Below, piece by piece: positions 60,688 through 64,000 of a DNA stretch of 64,000 bases. Below the pieces are notes generated by a model, which saw nothing but the letters and a program-made list of their open reading frames with translations, was not told where the DNA came from and did no database searches. The position numbers were made by a program, and so were the translations under genes. The DNA is from Klebsiella oxytoca (lineage in GTDB: Bacteria; Pseudomonadota; Gammaproteobacteria; Enterobacterales; Enterobacteriaceae): NCBI RefSeq assembly GCF_009707385.1, contig NZ_CP046115.1, positions 4,898,001-4,962,000 on the forward strand. Reading direction: 5' to 3'. The first letter of the stretch is position 1, and each line of letters begins with the position of its first letter.

Positions 60688-62493
60688 TCATTCAAATTCA
60701 TCCCAGCCGTCTAACTGCCTGCTCTCTTTTTGCATCTCACGCTGGAAGATCTCTTCCAGCTCGCGTCTGGCTTCTCTCACCCGGGATATCTGCTGAGTAT
60801 CACTATGCACCGGCATCAACTCACGCAGCATCCGCATATCAAGACGCCGAAAATGCAGCTGCGCGCGCTGCGCCTGATGGGGATGCATACCTATCGAGAT
60901 CAGCGCTTTACGTCCCAGCTCCAGCGCGCTGGAGAATGTTTCGCGTGAGAATTGCGCCACGCCCGCCTGCAGCAATTCATGTGCTTCAACGCGTCCCCGC
61001 GCTCGCGCCAGAATATGCAGATGTGGAAAGTGTTGTTGACACATCTCCACCAGCTTCATGGTATCTTCCGGCTCATTACAGGTAATAACGATCGACTTCG
61101 CTTCTTCGGCTCCCGCCGAACGCAGGAGCTCCAGCTGAGTCGCATCACCAAAATAAACTTTATAACCATATTTGCGCATCAGATTGACCGCGCTGATATC
61201 ACGCTCCAGCACCGTAATACGCATTTTGTTCGCCATCAGCAGGCGGCCAATCACCTGACCGAAGCGACCAAAACCAACGATAATGACCTGCGGTTTATCA
61301 TCTTCAACCCACGGGGCCTCCCCCTCTTCATCAGATTGATTAAAGCGTCGCGAAAGAACGCTATCGATCAACTTCATTAAAAGCGGCGTGGTCATCATCG
61401 ACAATGTCACCGTGACCAGCAGCAGGGCCATCTGATCGTTTTGAAACAAACGCAGCGAAGCGGGTAGTGAAAAGAGGACAAAAGCGAACTCCCCTCCCTG
61501 GCTAAGCACACCGGCAAACTGCACCCGTTCCGAGCTACGCAGGCCGTACACGCGCGCCAGGAAATACAGGACGACGCCCTTTACCGCCACTAATATTACA
61601 ACGCTGGCGACGACCCATAGCAAATGGGTGTATAGCACCCCCAGATTGAGCGCCATGCCAACGGAGATAAAGAACAGCCCGAGGAGGAGCCCTTTGAACG
61701 GCTCAATGGCGATTTCCAGCTCGTGGCGGTATTCACTCTCGGCCAGAAGAACGCCGGCGATAAAGGTCCCCAGCGCCATCGACAGACCAAGAGCGTCCAT
61801 AAACAGAGCCGAGCCAAGAACCAGCAGCAACGTTGCAGCAGTGAAAACCTCCCGCACCCCGGAACCGGCGATAAAACGGAATACCGGCCTCAACAGATAG
61901 CGACCGCCAATCAGCATTCCACCGAAAGCCAGTACCTTCATCCCTATGGTGAGCCAGTTAAAATGATCGTCGCCTGAACCCGCAAGCAGGGGAACCAGCG
62001 CCAGGGCCGGAATAACGGCCAGATCCTGAAACAACAGCACCGAGAAGCCCAGCTGTCCGGATTCGCTGCGGCTCATGCCTTTTTCACGCATCAGCTGCAG
62101 CGCCATCGCGGTTGAAGACATCGCCAGCCCAATACCGCCAACCACCGCTGCGCGCCATGAAAAGTCGCTCAGCATGAGCAAAGCGCCAAGAATGAGCGCG
62201 CTGAAAGCGACCTGCGCGGCCCCCACGCCGAAAATTGAGCTTCTCAGTCGCCAGAGCTTGGACGGGTTCAGCTCCAGCCCGATGATAAACATCAGGAAGA
62301 CGACGCCTAATTCTGAAAAGTGAAGAATTTCCTCAACATCGCTGATGAATCCTAATCCCCATGGGCCGATGGCGATACCGGCCAGCAGATACCCCAGCAC
62401 GGCCCCAATCCCCAGCCTTGCCGCCAGCGGCACCGCCACCACGGCGGCAAACAGAAATAACACCCCGGCCAGCAGTAAATCAGCTCCCGCCAT
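60688..62493 (-). CDS. kefB: Glutathione-gated potassium efflux antiporter KefB
   Basis: KefB exports K+ in exchange for H+ when glutathione adducts form, acidifying the cytoplasm to protect against electrophiles. The 601-residue length equals the E. coli protein. The N-terminal CPA2 domain has about 13 membrane segments; the C-terminal KTN/RCK domain starts with [17 protein letters not shown] (about 402). It overlaps the end of kefG by 14 bases, and yheV follows. Confidence 0.97.
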   Translation of the reverse strand: MAGADLLLAGVLFLFAAVVAVPLAARLGIGAVLGYLLAGIAIGPWGLGFISDVEEILHFSELGVVFLMFIIGLELNPSKLWRLRSSIFGVGAAQVAFSALILGALLMLSDFSWRAAVVGGIGLAMSSTAMALQLMREKGMSRSESGQLGFSVLLFQDLAVIPALALVPLLAGSGDDHFNWLTIGMKVLAFGGMLIGGRYLLRPVFRFIAGSGVREVFTAATLLLVLGSALFMDALGLSMALGTFIAGVLLAESEYRHELEIAIEPFKGLLLGLFFISVGMALNLGVLYTHLLWVVASVVILVAVKGVVLYFLARVYGLRSSERVQFAGVLSQGGEFAFVLFSLPASLRLFQNDQMALLLVTVTLSMMTTPLLMKLIDSVLSRRFNQSDEEGEAPWVEDDKPQVIIVGFGRFGQVIGRLLMANKMRITVLERDISAVNLMRKYGYKVYFGDATQLELLRSAGAEEAKSIVITCNEPEDTMKLVEMCQQHFPHLHILARARGRVEAHELLQAGVAQFSRETFSSALELGRKALISIGMHPHQAQRAQLHFRRLDMRMLRELMPVHSDTQQISRVREARRELEEIFQREMQKESRQLDGWDEFE

Positions 62494-63040
62494 TTGAGCC
62501 TCCTGCGCTGATAGGGTGACTTAACCAGTCTCGATACGCACGAGCGCGGCTTTTCAGGTCTTCAGGTGATTGTCGTCGCGCCCAGTAGACAATAATTGGG
62601 CTCATCCAGTGCATGCGGCACATACCGGCGGTCAGTTCAAAAGGACGAAGAATGTCATTCATCGGATAACGATGGGCATCGCGACGGTAGGCGCTCTCAG
62701 GCTCGCCGGTGGTTATCACGCTACGCCAGTACTTTCCCGCCAGCTGATTCCCTCCCGCTCCGCTGGCAAATCCGCGGCTTAAAACCCTATCCAGCCACTC
62801 TTTCATCAACGCCGGACAGCTCCAGGTATAGAGCGGGTGCTGGAAAACAATCACCTCGTGCTGGCGCAGGAGCTCCTGCTCCCAGGCGATATCAATAAAA
62901 AAATCCGGATAGTGCGCGTAAAGATCGTGCACGGTCACATTCGACAACTGTAAGGCCGGTTCAAGCAAAACCCGGTTGGCCACGGAATCCTGAGATTCTG
63001 GGTGGGCATACAGCAGCAAAACTTTCGCTGTCTGAGACAT
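62480..63040 (-). CDS. kefG: KefB ancillary quinone oxidoreductase KefG
   Basis: KefG is the flavodoxin-like subunit needed for full KefB activity; its homologue KefF reduces quinones. The 186-residue protein starts [19 protein letters not shown], with FMN-loop motifs [15 protein letters not shown] and TTGEPESAY. The frame is open to 63118 but the extra residues are basic and not conserved. It overlaps kefB by 14 bases in the kefGB-yheV group and is divergent from yheS. Confidence 0.95.
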   Translation of the reverse strand: MSQTAKVLLLYAHPESQDSVANRVLLEPALQLSNVTVHDLYAHYPDFFIDIAWEQELLRQHEVIVFQHPLYTWSCPALMKEWLDRVLSRGFASGAGGNQLAGKYWRSVITTGEPESAYRRDAHRYPMNDILRPFELTAGMCRMHWMSPIIVYWARRQSPEDLKSRARAYRDWLSHPISAGGSNGGS

Positions 63041-63215
63041 CTTTCCCCTCCCGAACGTCTTCTGGCGGCCTGTGCAGCGGCTGCGTCCCGACGCAACCAG
63101 AATGACTTTGTGTATCATCTTCGTTTTGGGCTACCATTGCGGCCCGGTTGAGCGATTCGCTCCACACTACATTATCATAATGACAAATTAACATAGTCAG
63201 AACATACGGCGCCTT

Positions 63216-64000
63216 ATGATTGTTTTCTCCTCGTTACAAATTCGTCGCGGCGTACGCGTCCTGCTGGATAACGCTACCGCCACTATCAACCCAGGGCAAA
63301 AAGTCGGCCTGGTGGGTAAAAACGGCTGCGGTAAATCCACCCTGCTTTCGCTTTTGAAAAACGAGATTAGCGCCGACGGCGGCTCGATGACCTTCCCCGG
63401 CAGCTGGCAGCTGGCGTGGGTTAATCAGGAAACCCCTGCGCTACCGCAGCCGGCTATTGACTATGTTATTGACGGCGATCGCGAATTTCGCAAGCTGGAG
63501 GCCGATTTACGGGAGGCCAACGAACGCAACGATGGTCATGCCATCGCGACGGTACACGGCAAGCTGGACGCCATCGACGCCTGGACTATACGCTCTCGTG
63601 CGGCCAGCCTTCTCCACGGTCTGGGTTTCAGCAACGAACAGCTGGAAAGACCGGTGAGCGATTTTTCCGGAGGCTGGCGTATGCGCCTTAACCTCGCTCA
63701 GGCGCTCATTTGCCGTTCCGACCTGCTGCTGCTTGATGAACCGACTAACCACCTGGACCTTGATGCGGTCATCTGGCTGGAGAAATGGCTTAAAGGCTAT
63801 ACCGGCACGCTGATCCTGATTTCCCACGATCGCGATTTCCTTGACCCGATCGTCGATAAAATTATTCATATCGAACAGCAAACCATGTTCGAGTACACCG
63901 GCAACTACAGTTCGTTTGAAATCCAGCGCGCAACCCGCCTTTCTCAACAGCAAGCGATGTATGAGAGCCAGCAGCAGCGCGTCGCCCATTTGCAGAGCTA
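63216..64000 (+). CDS. yheS: ABC-F family ATPase YheS, 5' part (continues beyond window)
   Basis: YheS is a tandem ATP-binding protein of the ABC-F translational class, without membrane domains; it acts at the ribosome on some stalling sequences. The visible 261 residues begin MIVFSSLQIRRGVRVLLDNA. The first ATPase domain is complete: Walker A GKNGCGKST, signature SGGWRMRLNLAQAL, Walker B LLLLDEPTNHLDLD and the switch HDRDF. The reading frame is open at position 64000, so the second ATPase domain lies outside. It is divergent from kefG. Confidence 0.95.
   Translation, partial: MIVFSSLQIRRGVRVLLDNATATINPGQKVGLVGKNGCGKSTLLSLLKNEISADGGSMTFPGSWQLAWVNQETPALPQPAIDYVIDGDREFRKLEADLREANERNDGHAIATVHGKLDAIDAWTIRSRAASLLHGLGFSNEQLERPVSDFSGGWRMRLNLAQALICRSDLLLLDEPTNHLDLDAVIWLEKWLKGYTGTLILISHDRDFLDPIVDKIIHIEQQTMFEYTGNYSSFEIQRATRLSQQQAMYESQQQRVAHLQS

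Overview
This window is chromosomal core DNA of a gamma-proteobacterium in the family Enterobacteriaceae. Nearly every protein is close to its Escherichia coli counterpart, and the order follows the E. coli 72-74 min region: mreBCD, accBC, fis, acrEF, an rRNA operon, aroE-def-fmt, trkA-mscL, the alpha, spc, S10 and str ribosomal operons, tus, fkpA, slyD, kefB, yheS. It is not E. coli itself: msrPQ sits between acuI and accB, yhdJ is missing after fis, and the rRNA spacer carries tRNA-Glu. From memory, the 16S V1 and V3 segments look like the type seen in Enterobacter, Kluyvera, Kosakonia and relatives; the genus is not resolved here.

Layout. 1-4856 (minus): cell-shape genes mreBCD, the first codons of yhdE, and csrD. 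5076-14288 (plus): acuI, msrPQ, accBC, yhdT-panF, prmA, dusB-fis. 14353-20145: acrS (minus), divergent from the acrEF efflux pump, then lipoprotein yhdV; the acrS-acrE gap is very AT-rich. 20342-26044 (minus): a complete rRNA operon, in transcription order P1, P2, 16S, tRNA-Glu, 23S, 5S, tRNA-Thr, second 5S, terminator. 26197-30519: yrdA (plus), then dprA-smg-yrdD and tsaC-aroE-yrdB (minus). 30652-35417 (plus): def-fmt-rsmB-trkA and mscL. 35371-36471 (minus): arfA, zntR, yhdN. 36579-50234 (minus): the alpha, spc and S10 operons, 28 genes. 50612-51817: short prepilin peptidase, bfr, bfd. 51988-56394 (minus): str operon rpsL-rpsG-fusA-tufA. 56519-58281: tusBCD and yheO. 58448-63040: fkpA, slyX, slyD, yheV, kefB, kefG. 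63216 to the window end: 5' part of yheS.

The genes mostly serve protein synthesis: ribosomal proteins, rRNA, tRNA, elongation factors, initiator tRNA formylation (fmt) and deformylation (def), rRNA and tRNA modification (rsmB, dusB, tsaC, tusBCD), L11 methylation (prmA), ribosome rescue (arfA) and the growth-rate regulator Fis. Known autoregulatory RNA signals are recognisable: the S4-binding alpha leader, the S8 site at rplE, the L4-responsive S10 leader hairpin and the rRNA boxA and RNase III stems.

I found no phage, insertion sequence, CRISPR array or evident novel gene system. The most unusual items are small: a 100-nt fold-back insert in the 23S-5S spacer, two 5S genes that differ by coordinated changes around helix I, the arfA non-stop hairpin, a spacer tRNA that differs from E. 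coli rrnD, and an inverted repeat upstream of the accBC promoter.
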